64,000 nucleotides of DNA. Source: Cordia subcordata. Lineage: Eukaryota; Streptophyta; Magnoliopsida; Boraginales; Cordiaceae. Below the pieces are notes generated by a model. That model did no database searches and was not told where the DNA came from. It was given only the letters and a program-made list of their open reading frames with translations. Below, in pieces: positions 10,047-22,700 of this stretch (its first letter is position 1; each line of letters starts with the position of its first letter). The position numbers and the translations under genes are program-made. The DNA lies in the NCBI GenBank assembly GCA_028554755.1, contig JAPTOF010000015.1, positions 10,892,501 to 10,956,500 on the forward strand, given 5' to 3'.

Positions 10047-11951
10047 TAATATGCGAATTTTAAGCATAAGCCTTAAAAGTTAGCCCATAAGTGCATAGGT
10101 CCTAGTAGTAGAGTGTGTCAGAGTGGGGTTGTGTCCTCGGGGAGGCCAAAATGGGGTATAGCTCAAAGCCATTTGTTCTAGAGAGCTACTCTAGGTCCTA
10201 CACTACCAATTTTTTTTGGGTTTTAGATTGAATGAAGCCCAAGGAAAAGTAAACTTAATCTAAAGACAACGAAACTAGGGGAATGAAATAGGAAATGGAA
10301 GAAACAAACTAACTAAAGGAAACAAGCAAAGGAATTGGGAATTAGGCTCTCTTGTTAAGGGATTACTTGATGGATTTGGTTTTAAGGTTGCTCTTATTTA
10401 GAATCTTAATTAGGTACCTTATTATCAACTAGGTTTCGTTGCGGGTCTATCCTTAGGCGTTGACTACCTAGCGTATAGCGTGGTCCTTATGACCTTGGGT
10501 TTTCGAGCTAGATAACTAGTCTTCTAGGTGATGATGATTGAGTCTACCCTAGTATTTAAACCGTTGACTCGATTCAAAGCTAAGACCTAGTCCATCTAAG
10601 GTTGATCAAATTAAGCCAGAAACCTATTAGCTGGGTTTAAAGCTAAAGGAGACTCAACTAAGTCTAATATTTAGTTAAGCACCATCAATCATGCATCACA
10701 ATAGCGGGTCAAGCTTTAAAGCACAAGTTTACACATGTTCTAGGGCATGGCATTCGTGAACACATAAACATATTCAACTGCCAAACACATAGATATGCTT
10801 GGATTAGATCATATTGAGCAATAAGAATCAACACATATGCTATTGAAACATACTCTGCTATTAAGGCATGTAAACACACACATAAGCATGTATGAATGCA
10901 TTATCCATTTCATATATTCTTCATATAAACACATAGACATGCTCAAATAAAGATATGAAAGTGATTAATAGCAACCAAGCTTCAAAATGTATATGCTATT
11001 TCATTGAGGCATATCATTGAACACATGAACATATAAGAAAATAACCATCGAAACCTAAAAAAGAAGCATACGTATTAATCCATCAAATATCCCATAACAA
11101 TTAACTAATAAATTAACCATAATGCAAGCTTCAACCATCCTCTAAAGATATACTCAAACATAGAAGAAACTAAGTAGGAAAGGAGAAAGAGAATCTTCCC
11201 TTCCATGCTTAGATTCTTCTTTACAATCTCCGCTTTAATCTACAATTGTAAGTGTTAAATTCCCAAAGACAGCTTGGATCTAGGTGTAGATGTGTATGAT
11301 TGAGTATGTGTGAGGTGGGTGAACGACGGAATTAGTGTTTGGTGTAATGGGTATGAGAGATGGGGTTCCCAAGATAAAAAAAATGGGCTAACAACAAGTT
11401 CAAAATAGCCTAAAATAGCCTTCTGCCGCCACAAAAGTCGATCGCTAGGTCGGCCTCCCAGCCCCTAAACCAAGTGCGCTCGACCACAATTTTGGATCCC
11501 ATTAGGCTAGGTCGAAAGCAGGGGCCGGTCGACCAGCCCTGGGATGTGAGGCAACCGGCCTTGGTCAGTGAAGTCCCAAATTTGCTCTTCGCGTGCTTGG
11601 TTTTGTTCAGTTGCTCTGTTTTTTGTCGATGACCTCCAAATGCACTTTTCTTGGTTTCTTCTCATCCAAAACACCCTCGGCTTTGCTCTATTATCAAATC
11701 ATCATCATTTTGAGCTCCAAACATTGCTCCAAATCTCACCTAAAAGCATATGAAATAAGCACTTGGTGTAGCATTCTACCTATAAACATAACTATGAACA
11801 TTTGTATCCTGATATGCACAAGTATTATATATATATATATACACGACATTAAGGATATCTAGTAAACACAAAACACCTCAAATATCATACGGTAATACAT
11901 CAACTACCACAGACAAACCAAGACACATAACACATGCACAAATGCCAATCA
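10047..11951 (-). mobile_element. E1 5' LTR (antisense), 1905 bp
   Basis: This is the reverse complement of the same LTR family. Its length of 1905 bp equals the solo LTR at 6197. It carries the shared 'gcgggtctatcc' block near 10441, GGTCGACC-type motifs near 11430-11560, and the 'acacctcaa' start block near 11872. It adjoins the PBS and gag leader, so it is E1's 5' LTR. The 3' terminal base pair appears mutated (TA rather than TG on the plus strand at 10047). Its partner LTR is left of the window, so its TSD cannot be checked. Confidence 0.8.
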
Positions 11952-12839
11952 TAATTTTTTATTTTTTTGAACTTCCTTGTGATTAGCATACTGTACAGGT
12001 ACTCTTTTTGATAACTTGTCATCATGAATACACTTTCATTATCATGTCTTCACATTTGAATGACATGCATCTTTTGTTTTCCATAATAGATACTTGAAGC
12101 TCTGCTCCTCAATAGACAATTAATGAAATTTTGGAATCAACATATATGCTTATTCAAGACCAGTAAAGCAATGATATCACTCAAGTCAATCCAGTTATCA
12201 AATGATAAATGACGGCAAGAAGACCTTAGTACATGCCTTTCGTTTTATAACTTGTTTCTTCTTCTGAAGTTTAGAAATCCTATTACTTGAATGATATCAT
12301 GAAACAATGATACCGTATGAAGACATACACTGTCCCACAATGTATATGTAAATGTCTTAGTAGCCTTCAAGTTTAAAGCTAAAATATCTTCTACAACTTA
12401 AGAATGTTCTCTTATTATTTTCTTTTTTTTGGTGATTGAAATATTCTCGCTAACATATTTAGTATTGCAAGTTAAGTCAACAAGATTGATTACTTTTTGT
12501 GTCTAAAGTAATTCGCAGGCATGACATAAAGGAAAACCCACAGGGCATGACCGCACAATGTCTTTTCCACCTCACTGGTAGCAAAAAAAAGACTTTAAAT
12601 TGATATTTTAGTAATTTTACATCTAAATTATTCTTTTTTTTTTCCTTTAATTGCTTTTTCTTCACTACCTTTATTTTCTTTCCTTCATCTTATTAGTCTC
12701 TGCTTTGAACTCGGAAGTATTTTTTAATCTTTGAAAAAGTACTTTTTTGAAAATTTAAAATTTTAATAAGGATTTAAAAAAAGTTTTAGTTTTTCAAAAA
12801 CCAGTTCAATTTTTTATTGGAAAAACATGTAATTTTTCT
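11952..12839. other. AT-rich intergenic DNA, nothing recognised
   Basis: Long T and A runs (e.g. 12413-12432, 12632-12655). I see no coding signal, no structured RNA, and no repeat shared with the rest of the window. The short ORF on the minus strand near 12477-12665 is low-complexity Lys-rich sequence. Confidence 0.5.
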
Positions 12840-13388
12840 AGGGGTGTACATGGGCGGTCTTGAGCGGTTTTCTCCTAATTTTCTAATCGAACTAATTTGA
12901 GCAGTTTACCATTTCATAAACCAAACCACCCAAAAGAATAGACAAATCGATGATTTTGGTTAGTTCGCGATTCTAGAATTTAGTTGTGGTATATTTACTA
13001 TGTAAGATAATCATATATTAGCAATATTTTCCTACATCTCAAAAACACGTATAAGTGCGATAATCCAAGATAAAAAAACTAGTAAATAACAAATTCTAAC
13101 AAAACTAACAAACCAATGATCTAATATACAAAAAAAACACTAAGTCTTGACATTAGTTATATATACCCTCTAAATTCTATTAGTAAATTAAGTATGCATG
13201 TGTGTGTATCCTTATATACTACATAAAATAGCGGAGGATTCGGTTCGAATCTCAGTTTTTACTGCCAAAATAAAAAAAACGAACTGCACATTTCAATTTT
13301 TAACAAATAAACCATGATCATCCAAACCAACTCAAAAACCATCATTTATGATTGATTCAATTTGGCCGAAACAATTTTTTGCACCCCT
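12840..13388. mobile_element. probable hAT-type MITE upstream of DRG1, 549 bp
   Basis: It starts AGGGGTGTACATGGG and ends TTTGCACCCCT. The outermost AGGGGTG/CACCCCT form a terminal inverted repeat, with a loosely mirrored subterminal zone (GGTTTT... and ...CCAAACCAACTC). Flanks are similar (AATTTTTCT before, AACTTTTTCT after), consistent with a worn 8-bp duplication. Internal sequence is AT-rich and non-coding. 'AGGGGTGTACATGG' ends are familiar from plant hAT-like MITEs; the family is inferred. It ends about 390 bp upstream of the DRG1 start codon. Confidence 0.55.
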
Positions 13389-13400
13389 AACTTTTTCTGT

Positions 13401-13506
13401 AAAATAGGTATTCTTTCGCAGGAAAGGTTAATCCAAATGGGCCAATTTCTGTGAAAAAAGATATTCCTTTGTAGAAAAGGTTAATTCAAATGGGCCAATA
13501 ATCAAT
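13401..13506. repeat. 53-bp imperfect tandem duplication with a TGGGCC motif in each copy
   Basis: The segment around TATTCTTTCGCAGGAAAGG...AATGGGCCAAT is repeated as TATTCCTTTGTAGAAAAGG...AATGGGCCAAT. The TGGGCC cores are at 13438-13443 and 13491-13496, 53 bp apart. It lies in the proximal promoter of DRG1. Confidence 0.75.
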
Positions 13507-13775
13507 ATCGGGCTGAGCTCGCTCGAATCACTAACAGCAGTTTTGAGTTAAAAAGCCCAACCAAATTGGCCCAGTAATGGGAGAGGGATCTTTTTTTTCC
13601 GCATTTTCGTCTACAACTCTTTTTTGCCTACACACAACTGCATATGTTATTTTTCTCTCTCACTGCTTGCAATTTCGATTAGTCCAATCTCGAGAACGCT
13701 AACAATACGTCACAACGTACGACGTCGTTCCGGTGTAGCATCTCAACTCCGTTCATTTTTTCGCGCTAGAACACC
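13438..13775 (+). promoter_or_regulatory. DRG1 proximal promoter and 5' UTR
   Basis: Four 'site II'-type motifs (TGGGCC/TGGGCT or their complements) lie at 13438-13443, 13491-13496, 13554-13559 and 13568-13573, about 200-340 bp before the ATG. In plants such TGGGCY motifs are bound by TCP factors and are common upstream of ribosomal-protein and other growth genes. A pyrimidine-rich tract (TTTTTCTCTCTCACTGC near 13650), typical of plant 5' UTR/initiator regions, follows. An ACGT-rich palindromic stretch (ACGTACGACGTCG near 13715) follows that. No clear TATA box is seen. The exact transcription start cannot be read from sequence. Confidence 0.5.
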
Positions 13776-16700
13776 ATGGCGACTTTAATGCAAAAAATCA
13801 AGGACATCGAAGATGAGGTAACATAAAAACAAAAGCTGTATATATCTTTTCAGATACAATTTTTTTTTTTTGTTTTTGTTTTTGAATTAGAGTGAATTTA
13901 ATGTTTGATTTATATAGAGGATAATATTTTATGCTATTAGAAAAATAACTTTCAGTCATCTTATTTTTGGTGTATATTTGCTGTATAATCTAGTTAGATT
14001 AACATTTGTTTCATTTATTTATTTATTTTCTTTTATTAGATTCTTTTTCCTACTTTAAGCATAAGTTTTAGTATTTAGTGTGTGTGCGTGTGGAGAGGTA
14101 ATCTGAAAGTCTTCATATCCTCCATTTGTTTTGAAGAGTGTATTATCGTGGACTCTCCCTTACGTGTTGTTATGCTTTTTTCTTTTTTTTTTTGGATTAG
14201 ATGGCTCGGACACAGAAGAATAAAGCTACTGCGCATCACCTTGGATTGCTAAAGGTACACATCAGTTGTAGTAGGAAGATAGCATAGTTTCTATATGTTT
14301 GAGTAGTTTGATTTTCATACAGCATAGTTTCTAAATGTTTGAGTAGTTTGATTTTCATACTGCTTTTTGACATATTTGACGATCATCAGTGGGATTTCTT
14401 TGTCTGTTAAGTTTGTTTTGTGACTGCCTCACCACCATTCTCCTAGTTATGGTCTCTCGAGCAACATACGCAAAGTTATTAAGAGAAAGCATTAGGTTTT
14501 TCTTGTTTAGTTTGAATCCATGAGAGTTGTTGGAATCTCTGAAACACTTTCTACTTTTATATATATATGCTTCTCTCAGTGAATGATAGTTTTTGGATCA
14601 GTGTTTTTGCTAGTGGTGTTGTTGATGTCAGTATTCTCTTTACTTTTTCCTCACTTTTTTTTTTTTCCTCTCTGTGGGAATCTGTTTCACTATCTATTAA
14701 AGATGAAAGGCAATAAGAGGAAAGAGTTTGAGCACAATTGAGAAGTGGTATACTGAAAGTAGTTTCTGCAATGTGTATCTTACTTTCGTGCAATTAATGG
14801 GTTCATGACCAACTGCATATCTGAATTTGTCTGTTTCCTCTCCTCTTTCTGATGTATGTATATTTTCTATTATGGACGCATTTCTACTCGTGCATTTTCT
14901 GCTTGTCTGTCTACTGAAGAAAACTATATTTCAAAATCCGATTAACTAAATTTGATCTAGTGTAATCCTTTTTTGTGGAGGAAATGTTATCGGCTTTCCC
15001 TACCTGCTTTTCGTATCCAAATCCTCGCTTTACGTACAGAGAACTAGAAAATTTTTCTATGAAAAACAGAAATTAGAATATCATGTTTACAAAGAAAAAT
15101 TTTCTAAAATGGAAATTGGAGAACAAATTTTCAAATTTTCTAAATTAAAGAATAGTAGTGGAAAACAATTCCAAGCTGTTCCAAAGTTTCTTCTAATAAA
15201 GTCGGAGTGTTTTTAAAAATTTTCCATTTGGAAAACATGCCTACAATTTCAGAATTTTAATTTGATCTTTAGTTCGATTCTCCTTATTGTACTATTATTT
15301 CTTTCTTGACTAACCTCTTCTTTTCCTTTTTAACTTCATCTAATTCTTAATTTCAACTCGTATCCATCTTAATTCATAATGAGAAAAGAGATGATGATAA
15401 ATTTAATAATAACAACAAATAATGGGTTTATATATATGCACACAATCTTAGACTTGGAAAATGATTCTCAATTTTTTCAATGTATTCTAGTTTTATGAAA
15501 GAGAAAATATTTGAAAGCTATTAACAAATCAATGTACTTTTAGTTTTATAGTAGAGAAAATTGTTTTCCATTTTCAATTGATAAACGCATTTTCAACTAG
15601 TTTTTCAGTTTTCTGTAGAAAATAAAAACTCCAATGTTCTTAGAAATCCGGAGTTAGAAAACAAAAAACAATTTTCTGTAAGTAAACGGGGCCTAAGAGT
15701 TTCAGCTGTTTTGTTCTAAAACCAAAAAGGGGAAGATCTTAACTGTGGCTTCATGAAGTGTTAGGAGGGGTTTGGGCACATGAAGATGGCAGTCGCCTGC
15801 TGTCTTGCTTGGATTCACGGCTGTCTCTTCTTTTTGATCATCTTTGGCTTCAGTTATGTTTTCTTGGTTGTCGATTATATGAAATCATCATGAAAGGATA
15901 TCCTTCAATCTTTTATATTGGTTAGAGGCCTTGCATATATGTACAACTTGAAGCCACTTTTCTGAGTATTCAATCTGAGAAGTTTGGTTCCCGTATATTT
16001 TTTTGTTCTTTTTCCAATTTATATGATTCTTGTCGATAACATCTAGGTTCTAATCACAGCATTTGCATGCTCAAAATCTCACTAATTTTTGAAGATTTGG
16101 ACTCCACTAGTCAGATTCAATGTATAGGAGATCAAGGATTGTGAATGAAAAGTCATGTTGTAGGAGGTCATTCCATCTAGGTGCATCAACATTAGCACTA
16201 TTCTTGAAAAAGTTGTTATCCATAAAATCTTTTGTGACCCCAATGTGCTCTCTGATTCCTGTGAACTCCATGTCCTTCCCAATTATGACTGAGTCACTAT
16301 TTAGAAATGACCTGCATTAGGTCACATTTTGGGGGAAACTCCTGTTGAAACTCTAATCTCACCATTTCTTATTTGGTTGTAGGCTAAACTTGCAAAACTT
16401 CGAAGGGAGCTTCTTGCACCCCCTTCAAAAGGAGGTGGTGGTGCTGGAGAAGGTTTTGATGTTACAAAAAGCGGTGATGCTAGAGTTGGTCTTGTGGGTT
16501 TCCCTTCTGTTGGGAAGTCCACTCTCTTGAATAAGTTGACTGGCACTTTCTCTGAGGTCTGTAATCTGCTTCCTTTCATCTTTTTGTGCTCCCTTTTCTT
16601 TCTGTTTCCTTGAATTACGTACAGTGAAATGAAGTTAATTGACAGATCTGAGGACTCATAAGCTTACTGTAAGGTAACTTATTCGAAAATCTGGAGTGCG

Positions 16701-19700
16701 ACATATGCAGTATCTCAGAAATTTTGAGTTTGTTTGAGTGTCAGTAATAACAAATAAATGATATTTACTGTCTTTAACTCTAAGAAATCAAGGGAATACT
16801 ATAATACTAATTGAATTTCCATTTTTCTTGCTAAATTGACATTTGCATTCACTGAAAGGTGCTAGCCAAAGTAATTATATGCTGAAAAATCCTATGCCAT
16901 TTCTATATAAGTGACTTAATTTTGGGTGAGTTTGGTTTAAGGGATGACTCTTCACCAAATATTCTAATATTGTAGTTAGTCGCCATGCCCATTGTCTGCC
17001 TCTAGCGTACGATTGTTTGTAGCTATAAGTTTGTATTAACAAAGTAACTTCATTATTGCTGAAATGACTTTGTTCTGTTCTTCTGTGAATCATTTTATTT
17101 CCGGTGAAAGTAAGTTGTAATCGATGACCCTTCACTAAATATTCGAAGATTGCAGTTTGTCACCTTGCCAAATGTATGTGTTTGGATTTGGTTGTTGTCC
17201 TTATAGGTAGAGTTAATATTTCACTACAGGATTAGTAACTAGTTTTCAGTTAATTGATGATTGATGTGAACTACTGACCACTTACCCCTTTCTGGGGAAT
17301 ATATTGAGAAGAAGAAAATCCGGTATGCAAGAAGCTACATGTTATTTGGTTTATCTATTCAAAGAGTATTTACCACTAAGCTGGCTGAGCTTTGGCTTGA
17401 TAATTTAGTAAAAGCTTCTAAATGCTTAAAATTATCAGCTCCATCCTGTGATTTTTAAAACATTGTTTGACATTGTTTTCTGTTCAGTAATAAGTTGGTT
17501 TTTTTAAAAAGAAATGAACTTGTGTTTCAGGTAGTATTTAGATGTTGACAATTAATAGCATCAAACGTGTAGTTTATGTGTCTGTTAACAGAAAGGAAAT
17601 ACTTCCTCACTATTGGAGATCTATTTCAGTTCTATGGCACGTACAGGAAAGATTACATTAAAGTTGGATAAATCTGTTCACATTTTAAGATTGGTACCTT
17701 AGTGATAGAGGATTCACCCTTTCTTCCAATTCTGTGAATATTATTAGTTTGGTGCGAGATTTTATAAATTGGTCATACAGAAATGAAAAGACTGTGATAA
17801 ATGAATATCTATAGGGCTTCAGCAAGCTGAAAGCTTAAACGCACTATTTAAGTGAATTTTGCTGTAGGAAATCAGTTTTTGGGATCTGTATGTCCATGTG
17901 ATAACAAATCTTTTGGTCCTTGGGCTCATGCTGCTTTCATTTTATTTTTGCATTTCTTGACATATGAGACTGCTAATATCTATAGCTTTTGTTGAGATTA
18001 TCCTAAGTCTTTAATCTTATGATGTACAGGTAGCTTCGTATGAGTTCACAACCTTAACTTGCATTCCTGGTGTGATCATTTATCGAGGAGCTAAAATTCA
18101 GGTGTGACATCCTTCACAAATATTTGAGTAGTCATACTGCTTTTGCTTACTGAAACAGTTCTCACTTAGATATTGCTGAATGTGTTAATTTGATGTGTAT
18201 GCTTACTGTTACCTTCTCGTGTATGCTTAGTCTTAACTTCTTGACATCTGAACTATAGGAACTAAAGATCTACCTTTTCCTTTTATTATCCTACTTCATT
18301 CCAGTCTTTCACATTATGCTAGTGTGATGCATTTTATTAGGAGAAAATTCTTATAGCTTCTCAGTTTGATTCTTGTAGATGAGAATTTTTATTTTAGGCT
18401 TTCTTCTTAAAAACCTGCCATTTCTTTGTTATTTGTCCTCTCTAACTTCTCCCTGAATGCAGTGTCACTTTATATCGAACTGGTATCCTTTATTGAAGTT
18501 TTTAAGATTTGAGTAGTCCTTGGCATGTCCGTGATTCTAGACCTCATATCTTCCCTTCTGTTTTAACCAGCTTAAACAATATCTGATCAAATATATGGGC
18601 AACACCTATAGACGTTCAGGTTAGGCACCATATATTCCTAACAGGAAACTGATAAACTTTGTAAAATTCTGTGATTTTGCTTCAGTTATGCGGTGATACT
18701 TGACCTTGAGGAGCTTGGGAGTCTAAACATTGTAACAAAATTCGATAATATTTATTTGGATTATCTTTATTGGAAATATATTTTGTCTGAAAGAACCCCA
18801 TGAACCTATAATGATAGATCACACAGATTTTCTATTCTTTTTTGGGAAATGCACCAATTTTTTAATCCCTGCACCCATGATGTTAATGATTTTGGGTCTC
18901 AGATGCTGCTTTCTTCATTGCTTGTATGATGTGTTGGCCCCCTTCAGTTTAATTAGGTTAGTCATGAAACATTTTGTTGTCAATAAGACAGGTTCAGGTG
19001 ATGTTTCTCAGACATAATGATTTTATGTGGCCGTTGCCCTTTTTGCCCCCTTATGAGTTATGCCTGTGAACTCTATTTACTTGATCTTAGATGGGCTATT
19101 TTGGCCTCAAGGGAGAATGAAGTACAACCTGGCACCAGGAATTTTGGCCTCAGGACCACCCATGCAGGGGGGCTCACTTCAGTGATTTTTAGTTCTGCCT
19201 GCTGTTACTTTCTTAATGATTTTGGGAATGGTCTTATTTCTATTTGGTATCTGTGTTTTGGGTGCACTTCCTTATCCTTATCATAGATATTCTCGTAAGG
19301 TCCTTCAACAAGCTTTAAATTAGCAATAGCGGTGGATGTTATAATTGTATCTGCTTCATGTTTCATTTCATTTTCTCGTAATAATTATGAACTTATTTTT
19401 CACTGTCTCCATTGTTATGTTTTCCCCTTTTCAGCTTTTGGATCTCCCTGGTATTATTGAGGGTGCCAAAGATGGAAAGGGTAGAGGAAGACAGGTAACT
19501 ACTGTTCTGTTAAGTTCTACTTGTAATATATTTGGTGCTTTTAAAGCATTTTCACCTAGATCCAATTTATATAATTATATAAATGGAGAAAAGTGTGATT
19601 ATTTAATGATGTTCACTTTATCTGTTTTCCTGTACTACGTTTCCAGAATATTGGAATTGTTGCAGAGTGCTGGCTATTTATAGTTCTTTGAATGATAAGT

Positions 19701-22700
19701 GTTGTAAATGTTCCAATTTCCCTTTATTCTCCTTTTTTCTATTTTCTTTCCAAGAAGTAACATTCGGGGAATATTTTAGCTCTCCTCTTTCATTTTCAAA
19801 TTGGTAAAAGCCTAAGAAGCACGGACACTTCGCAGATGGCGCGTATCACGTGTCAAACACGTGTCCGACACCGACACGTGTCAGACACGCTCGGACACGT
19901 GTTGGACACATGTCCGTTAATTTAATTTAATTTTTTATTTTTTGACACGTCCCGACACGCGAGCGACATGCGGGGATACGCAGGGGACACGTGCAGTTTT
20001 TTATTTCACGAACCAAGGAAAAAAAAAAACTCACTTGTCGGTGTCAGCAGCCTGCGGCAGCAAGCTTCATCATCGGCAGTCGGCTGCAGAGGAAAAATGG
20101 AGAAGAAAGGAGGTCACACAGTTTAGCTAAGGTGCTTAATGTGGGCTGAGAGAGAAAAGACATGGCTGAAAGGTTTTGAAATTGTTTTTGCCTAGTCATG
20201 TCTTAGTACAAACTCCAAGAGAAACCTCATACTTCTACCTAAACGTGCGTACAGATTTCAAGGGAAAGCTGGCAGCACTTAGTCCATTTTTTATTTACTT
20301 TTTTATGTTTTAAATGCTTCTACATAATCAACTTGTGTATGTAAGAAAATTAACATTTTACAGACCTCAACCACGGGCGCCAATTTTTTTTTTAAAAACT
20401 TTATCTTTTTAATATATTGAATTAATTTATACATTATAACCATATTATTTTATAAAATTTAATTTCTTTGATTAATTATATGTTGAATATTATGATATTT
20501 GGTCTTGTTTATTGTTTTTATCATGATAAAAATAATATTTATGCACGATATATATATATATATATATTTAAATTTATTTTATTTAACGTATCCTGAACAT
20601 GTCGTATCCTATTTTTTGGAAAAAAGACGTGTTGGCGTGTCTTGTCGTATCACGTGTCCACGAATTGTGTCTGTGCTTCATAGGTAAAAACCATAGATTC
20701 TGATGCTTGACGTCAATGAAATGTTCAATCTAAATAGGTGTTGACTTATAAGAACATTTGAGAATCTAGAACCGGACCAAATTAAATTTTTTCAACAGCA
20801 TCTGTAGTCATTTTTAATTCTCTTTGTGGTTTTTGTTTTCTAATTGTACCATGTTTTCTTGGTAAAACTGAAGATACTAGGCATTGCTTTGATTACATAA
20901 TCTGAGCCTGAATAGAAATTTTGGCATTTTAAAATGGATTTTCCACATAGGCAGAATAGCTGAAAAGAAATCTGTTACCTAAACGAGAACATTGGTTAAG
21001 AATTAGTTTATGATGACAAAATCCATCTAGAACTATTGAAATTGTAATCTAATATTTTATGATCACATACAATCTTTGGCATTAGCAGTGAAATCATTCT
21101 CAAATTACATGAGGGCAAGATCATATATCCAACTTGAAGTAACTATGCGTGACTCAGAATCTCCTGTTATTGAGCTTCAAAGTATTGTTCAAAGTTCCTA
21201 TGCTTATTGTTGTTATTTTGAATTATTACTGTCAACATTCAGGTCATCAGCACTGCAAGGACGTGTAATTGTATTCTCATTGTTCTGGATGCAATAAAAC
21301 CAATCACTCACAAAAGGTTGATAGAGAAAGAGCTTGAAGGATTTGGAATAAGGTAAGCCACACAAGTTGTATGATATACCTTGTCTTGCTTTACACCCCA
21401 CTTGCGTGATGGATTAGGAAATTACTGTTTTTCTGGATGTTGAGTACTTCTGGGTGTTTTGCTGCCTACTTTTGGATATCATGTAAGCCTAAGAATAACA
21501 GTATCACATTTCATCAGGGAATTTCCTATTCCACGAATCCTGGTATTTCTCTGTTACTTCTAAGATTTGCTGGATTGGTCTCCAAACAAGATTAGCTTCT
21601 AAGTTAAGTTCTAAGGAGATTAAATTGCGTGCAGGTTTATTTATTTTTTGTTTGTTATTTCAAGACTTTCAGTAGGAACACTTAAATCATCCTTGTTTGA
21701 CGTGTAAATTTCTGCCATGCCTTTCTACCCTATGGGCGGGTTTTGAAGTGGATGAACAAGAGCTCATCCCATGAGAACGTTTAATTTAAGTTTCAGTTAT
21801 AGTGCATAAAGGATCTGTATATAAACTTGTCTCACTTATATGGTGTGTATAGATAAAAGGATTTATGTGCATATAAAGTGTGTTGAATTGGGTTTCTTGG
21901 GTGAGTTCATTGGATAATGACTGTATAGCTTTTCCATTCTATGCAACTGTCTGCAACTCTATTTGTTTGAAAAATATCAACAGAAGATATGGTGAAAGAT
22001 CACCATTAAGGTCTATCTATCCCATTGCTAGATACATTATTGTCTAGAACAAGGATAAAAATGTGTTTGTGAATGATTGGAACTGGTATAATTTAAAATT
22101 CATTTTAGTTGAATCCCTAAAATAAAAGAAAAGGTACAGCAAAAAATTCAAGGCCTTTGTTCAATTACTATTGCTGGGTTGGTAGATTGGGTACAGTAGA
22201 TAGTCTAGGGCATTGTAGATGCTCAGTCCAAGTGTTCACAATTCCTCAAACTTCATGATAATTTTCACAGTTTGCTTAGTTTATACTATAATGAGTAGTA
22301 GCTGGTATCTAATTTGGTTGGAAAGTTTGAGTATCCGAGGTGGCAGGGAGAACTCCTTTTTTTGTAGACATATTGAGGAAAATCAAATGCTGCTACAATA
22401 AATAACCTCTAAACTGTTTGACTTTAGAGCACTTTGTCTGGTCTAATATATTAGTACATGACTGCATTTTGCTTTCTAATTTTGGTGGTTCTTTCTGAGT
22501 ATAGGTTAAACAAGGAACCGCCTAATCTGACATTCAGAAAGAAGGACAAGGGTGGGATCAGTCTGACATCCACAGTTGCCAATACGCATCTGGATCTCGA
22601 AACAGTTAAAGCAATATGCAGTGAATACAGAATACATAATGCTGATATTCACCTTCGGTATGATGCAACTGCTGATGACCTTATTGATGTCATCGAGGGT

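Larger units (their letters stand above)
14255..16382 (+). other. DRG1 intron 2
   Basis: 2128-bp intron, AT-rich. It holds a 40-bp tandem duplication (14281-14360), a TA microsatellite near 14558 and a possible MITE (15029-15686). No coding sequence recognised. Confidence 0.85.
19495..21242 (+). other. DRG1 intron 5, carrying a MITE
   Basis: 1748 bp, of which 870 bp is the MULE-like insertion at 19813-20682. Without it the intron would be about 870 bp, similar to its neighbours. Confidence 0.85.

Noticed and set aside
11822..11844. TA microsatellite as a possible origin or regulatory site
   Set aside because: Short simple repeats of this kind also occur near 14558, 20549, 31001 and 63644; nothing else supports function.
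19345..19683. 112-codon ORF that includes [20 protein letters not shown]
   Set aside because: It is DRG1 exon 5 (19435-19494) read into both flanking introns; splice sites and phase fix the true exon.
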